Source: Rhizoctonia solani
Taxonomy: Eukaryota; Basidiomycota; Agaricomycetes; Cantharellales; Ceratobasidiaceae
Length of the DNA: 64,000 bases
Assembly: GCF_016906535.1 (NCBI RefSeq)
Contig: NC_057376.1
Coordinates: 1,426,001 to 1,490,000 of the forward strand
Direction of reading: 5' to 3'
This document shows positions 1 through 12,561 of this stretch, in pieces (position 1 is the stretch's first letter; each line of letters opens with the position of its first letter). The translations under genes and the position numbers were made by a program. The notes beneath the pieces are model-generated. The model had not been told where the DNA came from and made no database searches. It was given only the letters and a program-made list of their open reading frames with translations.

Positions 1-1144
1 CCCACCAGAAGGAATAGACTGAGTTTACTACAACAGCCAGTAACCTTTACAAAGCGTTTAAGATAATCATACCAAGAAAGGAGTAAAACACCCTCACCAC
101 AGCTTGAAAACCTTATTATCAAAGTAGCCCGAACTGGATATCTCTCCCTCGGGCTTGGCATCCAGCGGGCCGGTCGGCGACGTACGCTGGGCGAGCGACA
201 AGAAAATAACGGGGAACGCAGTTGCGTATTTTATCGCGTTGGCGAGTGCCCGCCCTGATTTACGTTGGGAGCCTATGTATTCCATCATACATTGTCGAAA
301 TCGGATAGCGTAAGGAAGGCTGAAAGGTATAAGTATTAGAACACCGCATAGAAAAAATATATACTCACGCCATCATAATTGGTACTAATGACTCGGAGAT
401 GCCGCCCACTGTCTTTGCGCGCAGGAGTGTCCCCTTGGGAAGTATCATACATACGGATATCCAGACATCCGCAATGACTTTGGCAAATGAAGTAAATACA
501 TCTGCCAATATAACATCTGAAAAATAGACTGGATCAGAAGAAGGCGAAGAGAGACACCTCCACAAGGACCTGCAAGAATACTAAGAAACGAAATGGGTCG
601 CACGACTATACAAACATACCTCAGAAATCTCATGCGTTCTCGCTTCATCAACACATCCAAGGGACATAGGAGCCCGACGACAATTCCTGCACCCGTAAGT
701 GCTGGGAGTATTTTGTACATGTCCATGGCCTCTCCATCTCCAGCCGTGATAAGGCGAAAGTAGAGCCAACCAAATCCTACCCATGTGCCGTACACCATAA
801 AAAGTTTATAAACAGACTTGTAGAGAGTAACAGCCTCGAGCGATGAGAGATCATACGGAAGCTGTGGTTGGCGTGCTGTGGGTAGTGGTGTAGGTGGACT
901 GGAGGACTGGACTTTGTCGCGTCGAAGATCCAGAACCCAGATAGTGTCAATACCCAGAACATGTAACACATGCAGGTTTGCTGCCCAAAAGAATATCCCG
1001 AGACCTGTATCATATTAAATAAGCATGTTTATTTGTGGATGGTTGACACTCACCGACAAGAAGGAAAACGCGATATGGCAGCGGGAATGAAGAGTGGAAA
1101 ACCGGAAGGTCAACGTGGAAAGGAGCGTCCTCGGGATTGTTCAT
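1..1144 (-). CDS. ERD1: ERD1-like EXS-domain membrane protein (3' end outside window)
   Basis: This is an EXS-domain protein, the family of yeast Erd1 and the C-terminal half of XPR1/SYG1. Erd1 acts in the Golgi in phosphate recycling and retention of luminal proteins. I chose the ATG at 1144. Exon 1 (1144-1054) ends at GTGAGT and exon 2 starts at 1004, joining to give a first membrane helix containing VGLGIFFWAANLHVLHVLG. Later exons carry family-typical stretches: GIDTIWVLDLRRDK, FSDVILADVFTSFAK, then LPYAIRFRQCMMEY and NAIKYATAFPVI, joined through introns near 591-560, 373-331 and 99. The last visible exon ends at KLW, just before the usual N-x-x-Y-S-x-Y-W-D segment, so the 3' part lies left of base 1. 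There is no SPX domain upstream, which favours Erd1 over a full XPR1. Family assignment is firm; the Erd1 subfamily is likely. Confidence 0.8.
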
Positions 1145-1581
1145 TGTGCGCTAGTGTCCACACTGTGAATAATATTTCCATTTCGTATGTCTTATACTTA
1201 CAGATCAGTGAAGCATATCCTGTATTCTACGAGTCAAAGTGCGGTCGAACAACGAACAAATAGAGTTCTAGAGCAACGTATCCATCGCACAGCCACGCGC
1301 TTAGGATCAAACCTATAATTACCTGCATATGTTCGAGTGATCGAGCGTACCCAGCGAACATGGATCTCTAAAGGGGATTTATACACGCATATACATTATA
1401 GTTTCAACTCAAGTGACATGTTTGTTTCATTGAACTTATAGTATGCGTAAAGTAACGAATTCAAATCCGTGAGATAAACCTCCAACAAGATAATAGCATT
1501 ACATCCCCCCACCCCCCACCCCCGACTGAAACACTGTAGTAACCTCAAATAAGTACCAGAAGGACCTCAAGGTTCGAGCAC
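1145..1581. other. Intergenic region with C-rich tract
   Basis: This lies between the start of the ERD1-like gene and the 3' end of the DUF1399 gene. It would hold the promoter of the former. A C-rich tract (about 1503-1525) is the only notable feature. I see no convincing coding sequence. Confidence 0.5.
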
Positions 1582-3907
1582 CTACCATAATCTGCTCGGG
1601 TTCCGACCGCTCCTTCCCCAGTTGCGGACATGTGAGAGATGGTAGAGCACGATATTCGCACACCCTGTAGTGGGGCAAAGATAGAAGCAACGCAAGTCAA
1701 TACCAAGTAGACAAACGGATATCAAGAAACGTACAACACAACAATCGCCTCTATCATCATCCGAATTAACCACAAACGGCTGGCGAATACAATCAATATC
1801 CCAGCCTCGCAAACCCACACTTGAAAAGGGTCTTCCGTCCGCATTGGCATAGTCTCCTATAAATGCTTGTACATGTTCGGCACTAGAGCTAATTCGATGT
1901 TTCAAAGCAGAGACAGAACCAGCTCTAGAGCGCCGATTCTCGGAGACACCTTTCTTTGGATTCACGGCTACTATCGAGTTGTGCTCCGTGGGGTGAGTTT
2001 CAGGCTTTGCCCCCGACGACGAGGGCGACTTCTTCCAAAATTTGAGTGAAGAGCTCGATTTTTGTTGAATGGAAATACATCCACATGTACTGTAGTGTCC
2101 GCCAAAGCGAGACTTCCAGAGGCGAGCGGTTTCGTCGAACGAGGCGGCTGTATCGCTCATCTTAGTTACTTTGAACGAGAAAAGAGGAGAAAATATACCC
2201 AGCTTCCCCTCCTCAACTTTATCCTCATGACCTACTAGCTTTTCGAAAAGCCTCCAACAATCTTTGCTATACTGTTCTCCACTGAGCATATGTGTATGCC
2301 AGCCCAAGTCAATCATCAATGTCGGAACTAATGCTTTACTCGAATTGTGAGCACACAAATCCAAGAAAGAGTGGTAACCCGTGATAGCGTCCGTAACGGA
2401 GAAATTGGCAGCCAGAGACAGTATCTGGGAAGTAAATTTCTCTTGACGGAGGGCCGCGCCTATAAGATCGACAGAAACACACGAGTTATGGCGAAAGGCG
2501 CGGAAGAGCCTGCTTATACTAAAATCTCCTGTAATCCAGCCCCCATTCCGACTTTATTAAAGCGCCAGGACCCACCTATCACCCATCCAAGCTCTCGTAC
2601 TCCCCTTCCTCTTAAACCCAGCCTCGATCAATCTTGTGCCTCGTTCAAGTCCCAGTCAAAGTAGCTCCCAAGCGCAATATGAGGAGTCAGCTGCGGGTTT
2701 TCGTCTAGGTCATGAATACCTTCTACGCAAAGCTTCGTAAAGTTCGAACCAAGCGACGGAGAGGGCTTATATGTGTGAGGGTTAATAAGTGAGTTTCTGT
2801 GAGAGCATGCCATCAGTACTCGCTCGTGCTGAGCAAAGACGTGGGTGCTTCTATGTATGCAAGGATAGGGCTTACACAAAACAAACCTCATTCCCTCTCC
2901 TAATTTCACGCCTAACCCTTACAAACTCTTTTACGAATCTCTCCGCTCTCAATTTATCCTTGGTGACAGCTCCACCGCACGCTTGACAATCGATCCTGAA
3001 CCTCGACTGGGCGTACCCCTTTCCAACGGCCGTTTCGTCTCCTATATCCTCAAGTGTTGGTTCTGTAATCCATGGAATTCGAAGGTCCGGGCTCGCGCAC
3101 ATGGGGCAAGTGAGTAAGACGGTATCCGATACGGTAGTCCATAATGGGAGCTCGAACGGTTCTTGAGTCAATAGTTCCCACTCATCGATTTGTGAGTCTC
3201 TAGGCATGTAACGGACCCCTCCTCCATACCTACTCTATAGTCCAGATATCAATCAATAAATCACCCATACTCTTATTTGTGCTCGACACACTCACCATCC
3301 TACTTGCGACTCGATCCAACGGAAACCCACCAATAAGTCTCAAGCAAGGATACCGACTCTCACAATCCTCATAGTACCCCACAGGATTCAGCAGGTACGC
3401 ATGCCAGAGCAACAAGACATCGATAGGCGGGATCTCCTCATTCGTCAGTTCGACCACTTCTCCCCTCTGCCGTTCGATCCGATTCACAACGTTATCAATC
3501 CACCGCCCAAACCGGTGGTTGGCTCGAACGAGGTATATCGCCCATTTGATTTCTGGGTCGAGTTCAAGTGGCTCAGATGTTAGAATAGGTTGCGCATTTT
3601 CAACGTTGCGTTTGAGAGTCGCAAAGCACTCGAGGACTGAAAGGTGGTTCCGGACGGAAGAAACACTGATCAACGGCGGGGTGTATGATTTCCCGACTTT
3701 GAATGTCGTAGGAAGCGGGAGGGCGGGATCTGGTTCGTATGAGGGTGGCTCACGAGCGACAGTTCGCGTCGGAGAGGTCGATTCGTGGTATCCTGGTGGG
3801 TGGTGCGCCATGGTGGGCAAGATAGGATTGTACCTGGCGCTTGATGCTAATGGGTCACCCGATTCCGGTTCGGTGTGTTCCACGATTAGAGCACCGCCTA
3901 TCGGCAA
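1582..3907 (-). CDS. DUF1399 / glycine-rich-domain (GRDP-like) protein
   Basis: This is a fungal member of the DUF1399 (PF07173) family. The family's diagnostic W-H-x-x-x-L-x-P/G...Y..DC motif appears twice: WHAYLLNPVGYYEDC in exon 1 and WHTHMLSGEQYSKDC in the last large exon, as in known members with repeated DUF1399 units. Exon 1 runs 3907 to about 3294. A 61-nt intron then leads to an exon with two CxxC pairs (CPMCASPDLR and DCQACGG), a possible zinc site. An intron near 2885-2810 and one near 2610-2540 follow. The family's function is poorly known; plant members are linked to stress and RNA binding. The reading frame breaks near 2631-2636, where one added base restores a continuous AQ-R-LIEAGFKRKG segment. 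The C-terminus after about 1735 is uncertain because several splice choices are open. The start could also be an internal ATG near 3811. Confidence 0.72.
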
Positions 3908-4023
3908 GCGGGACTCGTATGCCTAACTTGGAACATTCGATAGAATGAATGTATCATCTCATAGGTTTACTGTAAGCTTTATTCACAAGAATCCTAATAA
4001 GATGACTGTAGGTCTACCCATAA

Positions 4024-5304
4024 TCAGATTGCACAAATAGAAAGGTCTTTCATCTCCGCCAGCACTCCTTCGACCTAAATTAGGTTAGGTCAGACAGAAA
4101 ATCTAAAAACAACAGTCAAGAAACGCACCTGTGCATCTAGTTGTCCTGCAGCATAGTCATCCCTTACATTCTCAGCAAAGTACCTATGACCAAATTAGCC
4201 AATCGCTCAAGATACTAGGCGTTGAACACACCTCTGCACACCACCCAACTTCTCGTACCCTTCCTCGGCAAACTTGCACTGCATCCTAATCATCGCTTCA
4301 AAGCTGGGGTCGAAGTACGGGACACGAAGATCAAGCAGCTGGGGAAGCTCAGCAATCAATTGCTCGTTGAGCATGTCAAAAATTTCCTTGGCCTCGTCTA
4401 ATTCTGCTTGGGCCTAAATCCAAGGTAATCAGTTGATGAGAATGGAGTGAGTGCGGAGTGTGTGGACCTACACGAGGCAACTTGGTAGCATCCTCACTAG
4501 GTTTATCAACCAACTTTCGGACTTTGCTTCGCGAAGCATCATAATCGAGCATCTTTCAACACAACCAGTCAATTATGTTCCGTAAACCACATGCCCCGAC
4601 AGACACACCTTCTTATTCCGTTTGGCGATTCCATCATTTATGATCGGGAAATACGAACACATCTTCCCAACTGGTTCGAAGACCGTTGTTCGGTACGGCG
4701 CGTCCTATCTCATGATTAGCACAATGAAAGGTACAAAACTAAAGAAAACATACGAGTTCCCGTGTGACACCAGCATCTAACTCATCCACCGAGCGCTTGT
4801 ACGCATGTCCAGCCATGGCGCCTTCCGAAGCCTTGTCCGCAGCAGCATAAAACGTATCGATCGTTTCCGCAAGCCGGGTCTGTGCGGCCGTCATCGCTGG
4901 GACCGTCCCAACCGTTCAATCCAACGGGATCGACAAAAGCAAGATAGAAAGAGCTACATACCACGCATAGCATCCAAATAGGCCTTACTCTCTTTTTGCA
5001 ACGCATTCGTCTCTTTCTCAAATCTGGGGAAGAAAAGATGAGGTAATGTGAGCAAAACGAGTCAGTTACTCACGCTTTGTACTTGGCCTCTTCGTCTGCG
5101 AATTCTCGATCGACTGTTCGCTCGATTTGCCCAGTCTTTTGCATCAACGTCGTCCCCGCACGATTAAGGTTCTTCTTGAATCTATAGCCAAGTTTAGTAG
5201 GCTCGTTGGTGGTGTGGATGAGTTTGTCTGGACGTACCCGGACCTGCAAAGGCATCTCGTCAATATAGCGCTATAAACCAAATAAACAGGACCTACCAAC
5301 TCAT
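4024..5304 (-). CDS. RVS161: Rvs161/Hob3-type N-BAR domain protein
   Basis: This BAR-domain protein senses and tubulates membrane at endocytic sites, normally as a heterodimer with Rvs167. The spliced product starts MSWSGFKKNLNRAGT, the canonical family start, and continues with KTGQIERTVDREFADEE. Later conserved segments are MTAAQTRLAETIDTFY, DAPYRTTVFEPVGKMCSYFP, KRNKKMLDYD and ELPQLLDLRVPYFDPSFEAM. It ends VEGVLAEMKDLSICAI with stop at 4024-4026. No SH3 domain follows, so this is Rvs161 rather than Rvs167. Coding is intact over at least eight exons. The start is unusual: an 8-nt first coding exon (5304-5297), a 53-nt intron, a 6-nt internal exon (5243-5238), a 56-nt intron, then the main body from 5181. 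This is the only arrangement I found that gives the MSW-x-GFK start. Confidence 0.92.
5238..5243 (-). other. RVS161: 6-nt internal exon of RVS161
   Basis: The exon GTCCGG lies between tttgcag and gtacgt. It joins ATGAGTTG (5304-5297) to ATTCAAG (from 5181), giving M-S-W-S-G-F-K. The flanking introns are 53 and 56 nt. Confidence 0.85.
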
Positions 5305-5899
5305 GGTGTATGTCTAATCAAAATCTTTATGGTTTAGTGTGATGGTGGTCTTGCTCGAGGCGTATGTGCGGCGCAGCAGGAGCCGAGACTGGTAAACGGG
5401 CCGTGGTGGATTGTGTAACGGCATGACGAGACAGGCACAGCCCCTCATTTGGATTGGATTGCCAATTTACCTTGCAGTTAGCCACCCGATCAACACTCGT
5501 ACTCCCCGGGCTGAGAACATGAACACGCAGGACCTGATCTATTTTCAACTCCCACAGAAATGTATAAAAAAAAGTAAAAACACATATTCACATAATGCAT
5601 GTTTCATACAAACAACCCAATACGAGAGTAGCAAGAAACCATCGGGTTACAATCCGATCCTCAAACAGACAGACTTGATATACATCTAACGAAAACGAAG
5701 AAAAATCGAAATAAAGAAACCGGGATCATCCAGAGAGGAAGGGAGGTGCAGCGTACGCAGGTAAAGATGACATGATGTAGATTTAAATAGACAACACGAA
5801 CACAGTGATGAACGAAACGAAAAAAAATATACGAAATATCCGAGAAGTAAGACAACGAATAGATATGCGTGAGGGATAATAACGTGTGCGTGTGAGTGA
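5305..5899. other. Intergenic region
   Basis: This contains the upstream region of RVS161 and the 3' region of the next minus-strand gene. It is A/T-rich around 5560-5660. I see no supported gene. Confidence 0.5.
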
Positions 5900-8354
5900 T
5901 CATGCGCCAATTCCAAGTACGGCGACACATCCTGCCCAAACCATTTCGACCACCTCGACCCCAACGGGAGTAAGACCAGGGAACCGCTCCGCCTCGCTCT
6001 GCCACTCGTACGAAGGCGTGCAGAGGCCCAATCGGTCCAGGCCCTCGGGTACAAATTCGACGCTTGTCCCGGTTCCGTTGCACATCGCAATCACACTCGG
6101 AAACGCCCTTCGTTTGCGATCGGCCGCGCTGCGAGAAGAGGACGAGGCGAGGCTGGACGGCGGGAGCGTGCTTGGGTGGCGCAGTCCGGTCGCGACGAGT
6201 TCGGAAGCGGTAGCACCCGGGCGACGACGTGGAATGCGGTGCGTCGGCCTTTGGCCCAGCTTGCAGCCGCTGAAATGCTATTGCTCGACCGGCGGTCCAG
6301 GTTCCCCCTTGATCGCTTCTTGGATAACCTGGATGCAGGAGCTGGTGTAGGGGCATCGGCCGCTCCGAGAGGAACAAAGTAGACCAAAAGGTACTCTCGT
6401 TCGCTCACGGGCACGCCCACGCTCGTGAGCCCGAGTTCTTCATCCTTGTCCTTGGTCGAGGAGCCACGGAATTGCCAAAGCGGGATAGTCATACACAACG
6501 CATCTGCTGGAATATCTTCTATGATGCTTGCAGGGGTTTCGTGATGAGCAGGCTTCTCGTCAGGTGTCCGAACAGCCTTGATCGCATGCGGTTGGTTGGG
6601 GTCTTTTCCTCCCGGTTTGGGGGGCGTAAGCAACCCTACTGCTCTGAATGCTGAATGCAGTTCACGAATCTGGCGTATTTGTTCTTCTTTGGCGCTCTGG
6701 GGCGCCATCATCAACCACGGTGGAGAGAAAGTGGGTTGTGCGTGCGTAGGCGGAGGGCTCTCGCTCCCAAATGCCCGGCGGATGCGTTCCGAAAACGTAA
6801 TGTGTCGTCGGCCAGCGTGGTCCAGCTCGGCATCGGTGAGCGTATCGAACGCGACTGCATGCGAGGTCTTGGGATGAGTGAGTTCGTCGATGGGGCCGAG
6901 CTCGCCGGACGAAGAGTTCATCTCGAACGAGTCTGCGTGCACGGTGTGACCTCTTCGGCGACCTTCGCTTCGCAAAGGAGCTGATGCCACCTTGAGGTGC
7001 ATGGCCTTGGTTGCGAGCATGATCTTGACGGGAATAGTCGATTGGCTTCCAGCCGGCAAGACGCTCAGCTTCCACATTGGGCGCTTCTCGTCCCGGCAAA
7101 CACGAATGTCTGCCCGGCGTTCTTGAGGAGTAGTCTGAGACTTGGGAGAGACTTGAGGTTGCAGGGGCTTGATGATCACAGGCTTCGGACCGGCCTCGGT
7201 GTGCATGGCCTCTCGGTCCTTGCCAACCCAGCAGGTGCCCACAGGCTCGCACGCCCATACCTCCTCGTCGGGGTCTAGATCGTAATCGTATGCGCGACGG
7301 GGCTCCTGCCTAAAGCTCCACTTGTTGCGTCGTCGCGCGTATTCGGTATCCAGCTGTCGGACCATGCTCAAAAACGTGTCCTCGACGTCGAGAGTCTGCA
7401 TTTCGTGTCCAGAGGCAAAAGGAGCAATGGCCGAGTTGCGGCGACTTTGTTGTTGCTGTTGCTGCTGGTACGAGTCCCAGGACATGGGCAGACCGGCTGT
7501 GGTCTGGGCGATACCCTGGCCCGAGGGATTCGCTTGAGGGAACGAGGCCGGGCCAGCAAGGATATAGTCGAGGTCAAATCCAGCAGTCGCGAGCGCTCCC
7601 GAAGGCCGGCGCGAAGGAGTATCGGGTAGCGGTTTGTTGGCACTCGTCGTGTCGCGGCTTCCTCTTCGCGGGACCGAATCAGGGATATTGATCGGCAACG
7701 AAGGACGTCGTGCTCCATCGTCAATGGCACGCATCTTTGCTCGCTCCATCATACGAATTAGCCCATCATGGTCCTCATCGTCGGCGTCTAGGTCCTGGTC
7801 ACGCGGGATGGATGTTACCGCAATTTCGGGCCTGGCGACGGTGGAATCGGATGGTATCCATGCGCGGCTATTTCGTCGCTTTCCCGATGCTGCCACGGCT
7901 CCATCACGCAGATTGGCCCTGCTCGGACGGCGGGGCGCGCTCTTGGATGGCCGACGGGCAGCAAAGGCTCCGTCGGGGCGCAGGGCGGGGGATAGTGGGT
8001 TGTATGCACTCGCGGCGTCGGAGGCGCCGTCGTCCATGTCGAGATCATGGCTGACGGAAGCAGCACCAAAGACAAATGTCTTGAGTTCATCGTACATCTG
8101 GGTATCCTCGAGCGTCGAGGAGCGCACCGGGAGTGGGGGCTGGGCACCTGGGCAAGAGAGGCACGGGAAATGCCGACCGGGTGGGCCGTACGTGGCTCTG
8201 TCTGGGTCGGGGGCGGACCGGGGCCGGGGTCGGGCTGAGTGGGTGGATCGAGACGGGGGCAGGCCGGGAGAGCGACATGCGTGGGCGCAGGAGAGGAGAC
8301 GAGGATGGCGGGAGGGGAAAGTGTAGGCGACTGAGGGACCATGTCAATGACCAT
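5900..8354 (-). CDS. Uncharacterised, largely disordered fungal protein
   Basis: I do not recognise a family. One frame is open from about 8130 down to 6091. It is low-complexity and rich in R, S, P and D, with serine/arginine patches (RRPSKSAPRRPSR), a short poly-Q run (7441-7464) and a more conserved-looking core (EDTFLSMVRQLDTEYARRRNKW, then DPDEEVWACEPVGTCWVG). The C-terminal part continues in another frame: GATASELVATG, SAADRKRRAFPSVIAMC and GLCTPSYEWQSEAERFPG, ending VAVLGIGA at 5900. The frame change near 6237-6244 needs one added base; a 59-nt intron with a weak GTTATC donor is the alternative. The 5' end is uncertain. An ATG at 8354 followed by a 48-nt intron (donor GTACGG) joins the main frame. 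A hydrophobic open frame at 8696-8388 (MIVILFADFFLLVTLLLLA) could instead be an upstream exon, but its splice phase does not fit. Confidence 0.55.
7441..7464. repeat. CAG/CTG-type trinucleotide run (poly-Q)
   Basis: On the minus strand this reads CAG/CAA codons giving about seven glutamines within the unknown disordered protein. It is short and in frame. Confidence 0.7.
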
Positions 8355-8696
8355 GCAGCAAGTCGCAGAAATTGGGAATAAATCGGCTCACTTGTACTCG
8401 AGTGAAGGACGGGTGGCATCGCCGTCAGCACGGCGGACACGGGGGGCCGAGGGGCGGCGGGCGTACACAGCGGGAGACACGGCGGCTGTGCTGGCAAAGA
8501 GCGAGATGGGGGCCGGGGTAGTGGGAGACACACTCGACGCAGGCGAGATCGTCCAGCCCGCTCCAGGCGATGCAGACGGCAGAAACGAGTATACCACCGG
8601 CGGCGCAGTCGGGGCCCCAGCCAACGACGAGCGGCGGCGAGCTAGTAGAAGTAAAGTAACAAGCAGGAAAAAGTCAGCAAAAAGGATCACAATCAA

Positions 8697-9926
8697 CGAG
8701 ATCAGGAGATGAAGCCCCCTCTGTTGCTCTCCCGCCGGCTTGCTCTGTCACGAGGCACCCACGTGGCAAGAACGTGGGCCACGCGGAAAAGACCCTTCTT
8801 CCGCCTGCATCCGAGACATCTATCAATCTAGCTCTAAACTTACCCGAATATCCTGAATAGCCAAACTCGGCTTCGTGCTTCAACGCGAGGGCTTGTGGGA
8901 CGTGTGCCCGTCGTGTTCGTGGGTGCGAGCCCTTGCGAGGCCTCAGTGGCTCGGTGCCCCCCATGGCTGTTGGCAACGGTGCGGCTGGCATCTGCAGCCC
9001 AATTCAGTTTCAACTCAGCTCGGCCACACCTCCACCTCGATCTATCCACTCACCACTGATATCCCAATTCGATGACAATATCCACTTGGATCCGCTTGAT
9101 TTGGCTTTCTTTTACCCTACCTTGGTAACGAAAAGAGGAAAGGCACGGATAGGAAAGGCGCAGGGAGGGAGAGGGGGAGATACTACTGGAGAGCACCATG
9201 CATCAGATATGCCTTCAAGATATGGCCTCGGATGAGAGCTCGAAATTCTCACCAAACAAGATCCTTTTGTTACCGTACTCGGCCGCAGGACAAGGTAAGC
9301 ACAACTTTGATCCACAATTTGACCGGGCCTCCTTTGTTTCTTAGCCGACACTCGCCCGACCCACGATCGCGCTGATCAACTATTTGAACCTATGGAACTG
9401 TGACCTCAGGCTGCCGCTCCCCGTCAAAGACGCCCCAACTGTTGCTTATAGCGTCGAACGAATAAAACGTGAACCAAAAAAACGAGTTTTTACAACCTAA
9501 TCCAGAGTCACATGACCGACGCCATCCTTTTCTCCGCACGATGCCAATGTCCGTGCTCGGAGCCGGCTAACCAAATCAAGCACATATAGACGCTTTGTTA
9601 GCATGAGATTCTCCCCCATGCTTTGTGTATCCTGTCTTCGCAATAAATTAATATACCAGAATTCTCCTTTGAACCATCATGATTCCGGTTAATTATCAGC
9701 CGCAGTCGGCCTTGATCTCAAGTCCGAACATAGCCTTCAGTCAAACACACAGGCCCGACATACCAACACGATCGGGCCAGTGATCTTCGCATACAACAAC
9801 TCTCCAGTGACGCATGGATCAATGAATCATGATAATCTCCCACGGACTCATACCATCCTAATCGGGAAATTGTCCCCTCGAACCTTGGAGACGAGCGCTT
9901 GATGCAGAGCCCCCACGACAACCACA
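8697..9926. other. Intergenic region between divergent genes
   Basis: About 1.2 kb separates the unknown minus-strand gene from PalC. It probably holds both promoters. The short open frames here have no recognisable similarity and no consistent splice structure. Confidence 0.5.
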
Positions 9927-11462
9927 ATGTCTGGCTACGTCTACGACCTACCCACAACAGGCGCACTTTCCCTCTCCGAACTATGTATCGACATTACCGG
10001 CTCACACGCTGCAAATCTCGCACGTGCAACCGAAGCACGCGCCAATGTCCGTGCGATACTCAAAGCTTCAAGGCGAACCGACGCGGGGGAACGGGACTAT
10101 CTTAAAGTTGTCAAGGTGCGGAAAGCGGAAAGTCTCATCGTTCGGTTTAGGGTTTTACAAGACTGACGGCGATAGGCCCTAGACGATTATATCCCGTTTA
10201 TCAATGCGATTATCGCCAGTGTCGCCGCCGACGATCTGACGCTCGCCCAGGAACCAGGCAAGTCATGGTTCAATTAAACCCAATCGTACAAGGCACCGAC
10301 GTCACCTTTGTACCCAGTTTTTAGCTGGCGTTCGACTTTGTCTCATTCCACGCTCTCCGATCCACCTCGAATCAATGTACAGGGCCTCCATTCTGAACTC
10401 GCTTTCGTCTTATATTCGAGCGCATACGCCTTGTCCAATCTCTCTGCCGCATCTGTCGCGTCGCTCGGGACATATGAGCGTGACCGAGCGCTACCAGATG
10501 CCGATCGACGTGCCAAAGACGAAAAGCTGTCTTTTGCGGTCAAGCTGCTTTGCCGTGCGGCCGGGATATTTACTCATATTGCCCAGGTTGTCATTCCGGA
10601 GCTTGGCAAGGGCGTCGGGGGTCCCAGGCCGCCCGAGTTGAGAGAGGACGTGGCGAATGCGTTGGCCAAGTACGTTCAACCCTCATAACCAAATAAACTC
10701 CGATTTAATCCCCCATGGTGTGTTTGTGTGTGTCGGTTTAGGTTGGCATTGGCAGATGCAAACGTGCTTTCCGTGCGCAAGTTGCTTACCCGATCTGCTG
10801 TAGAGGCAGCGCTTTCTCCTGGTCCGCCTTTGCCACAAGGTCATCCTGCTCCAGCGCTCGTTGCCAAGATTCATTTGCACATTGCTTCGTTGTTTGCTTC
10901 TGCTCGTGGATTGACCGACACATCCCAACGCAAGCTCTCGTTGCTCAAATCTCGAGGAGGAGCAGACAGTGCCGAAATGTCTCAGGATATACGACGATAC
11001 TTGGAGGAAGAATCTGCTTTGAACGAGGCATTGGCACATAAATGGCTAGGAGTCGATGCTGGCGAAGCGAACAGGACAGGGGATGCGGTTGGGTACCTTC
11101 GATGGGCCAAATCGGAACTCGAGTCACTCAAAGAAGGTAGACTCGCCAGGTTCAAGAAGAGTGGTGGAGATGGAAAGATGAAAAAGGAAAGGAGTGCGGA
11201 AGAGATTGAGAGTGTTGGTATGTTTTTGAATAACTATTTGAGAACAAATGATTCGGTAGGCGAACTTGGCTGCTGGCTCCATGCGATTATTGATCCATGA
11301 ATGCAGGTACACTTCCAACCTGTTCCTACGTCGTCCTCTCTCCAGGCGACCATCCCAGCCGGAATGCCCGTAATGACTGAGAAAGCATACGAAGCACCTA
11401 TGCCAGCATTTGGTCCCGGACTCCTGATTACGTCGCCCGACACGTCCAAAAACTCGATTTAG
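9927..11462 (+). CDS. palC: PalC, BRO1-domain pH-response regulator
   Basis: PalC belongs to the fungal ambient-pH (Pal/Rim) pathway. Its BRO1 domain binds ESCRT-III Vps32 at plasma-membrane signalling foci. Five exons (9927-10115, 10176-10257, 10318-10669, 10742-11255, 11307-11462) total 1293 nt, a 430-residue protein with no frame break. Family-typical stretches are the start SGYVYDLPTTGALSLSEL, VFSWRSTLS, LHSELAFVLYSSAYALSNL, YLEEESALNEALAHKWLGVDAG, FLNNYLRTNDSVHFQPVP and a tail with IPAGMPV and YEAPMPAFGPG. The VHFQPVP tail separates PalC from the longer Bro1/PalA proteins. The second intron (10258-10317) begins with GCAAGT rather than GT; without it the frame is lost. Confidence 0.9.
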
Positions 11463-12561
11463 AGGACTCGGGCACCCCACCTGACTCCGAACCGAAAGAA
11501 GACGATCGTGATTACGGACTGAAGGGATCATATTTCTGAGTATATTCCCTATATGCGTCGGACAATAATAATACTATTGTGAATACGAAGTCGAGTGTGC
11601 ATCACCCATCCTAGGTGTTTGTTTGGCCTCTTCGACCAGGCTGTTCTTGCTTCTAGGCTCCCCCGATCCTGGGTGTGGGAACGTCCGAGGACCTTGCCCG
11701 ATTGCCCTCGCACACGTTGTTGAGATCGTTGTGCAGACAATATGTCAAGAAAAACGCAAGAAGCGAATTTTCTATGCGTAATACTGTCGACTTGAACATA
11801 TCGATGTTTGTGCACATGTCAGGAAAGTTTGGCGCAACTTGTTACCAAGAACTAGACACTTTACATGTTCGGTTCCGAGTTGATGTTCAGTTGAGAACCT
11901 TAAGAAAAGGGGGCACACAGTCCAAAACTCTGAGAATGTGCGGGCTGTAAAATAACTACGTCATGGCTAACTTTGAATGTTACATTAACGTCGTTAGGCA
12001 CTGAAGAATTGCGGGGCTGGCATGAATCAGCTCCTGTGTGTTTGAGGATTGAATTGAGATATTATGTATGTTATAGATCGGGTTACAACATTGACCTTGC
12101 GCCTATCCTCGGGGGCTTCTCTCCGAGATAACATAGCCCTGAAGTGGGATTTACCGTTTCACGGAGGAAGCATGCACTCTGGCATGCGGGGGACCCAAGT
12201 CGAGTTAGTGCGAGGACCGAAATTCACTCGGAAACGTACAAAGCTAGATACGGCCGACAGTTGACCGACACAATGAAGGATGTTTGTCGAAGTCGGCATT
12301 GACTTCGATTTGATCTGTTGAGTAATACAATAACAAAAGACAATGTATAGAACAACTTTATTCCCCAATTGAAGTACGCAATAGCCTATGGAAAAAGCCG
12401 ATGGCCGACGAAGATTCTTCAATTAATCAAGGAATAGGATCGGATACAGCTGGCAAGCATTCATGATCGATTGTAGCCACTGTGCCACGGCGCTTAGCCA
12501 TTTGTGACGTTAGCCGAGTGATCACCAGCTCACATCACAGCTTTAACGCCTCCTACACACC
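11463..12561. other. Intergenic region
   Basis: About 1.1 kb lies between palC and the PHD-finger gene. The open frames are short and show no family signature. I see no repeats or RNA genes. Confidence 0.5.

Noticed and set aside
1503..1525. C-rich tract as a G-quadruplex or telomere-like repeat
   Set aside because: It is only three C runs with irregular spacing and no TTAGGG-type unit, so it is too short to call functional.
8388..8696. Hydrophobic N-terminal exon (MIVILFADFFLLV) of the unknown 6-8 kb protein
   Set aside because: The only good donor (GTGAGC) leaves a phase that does not match the downstream frame. It could be leader sequence or a separate product, so it was not included in the gene.
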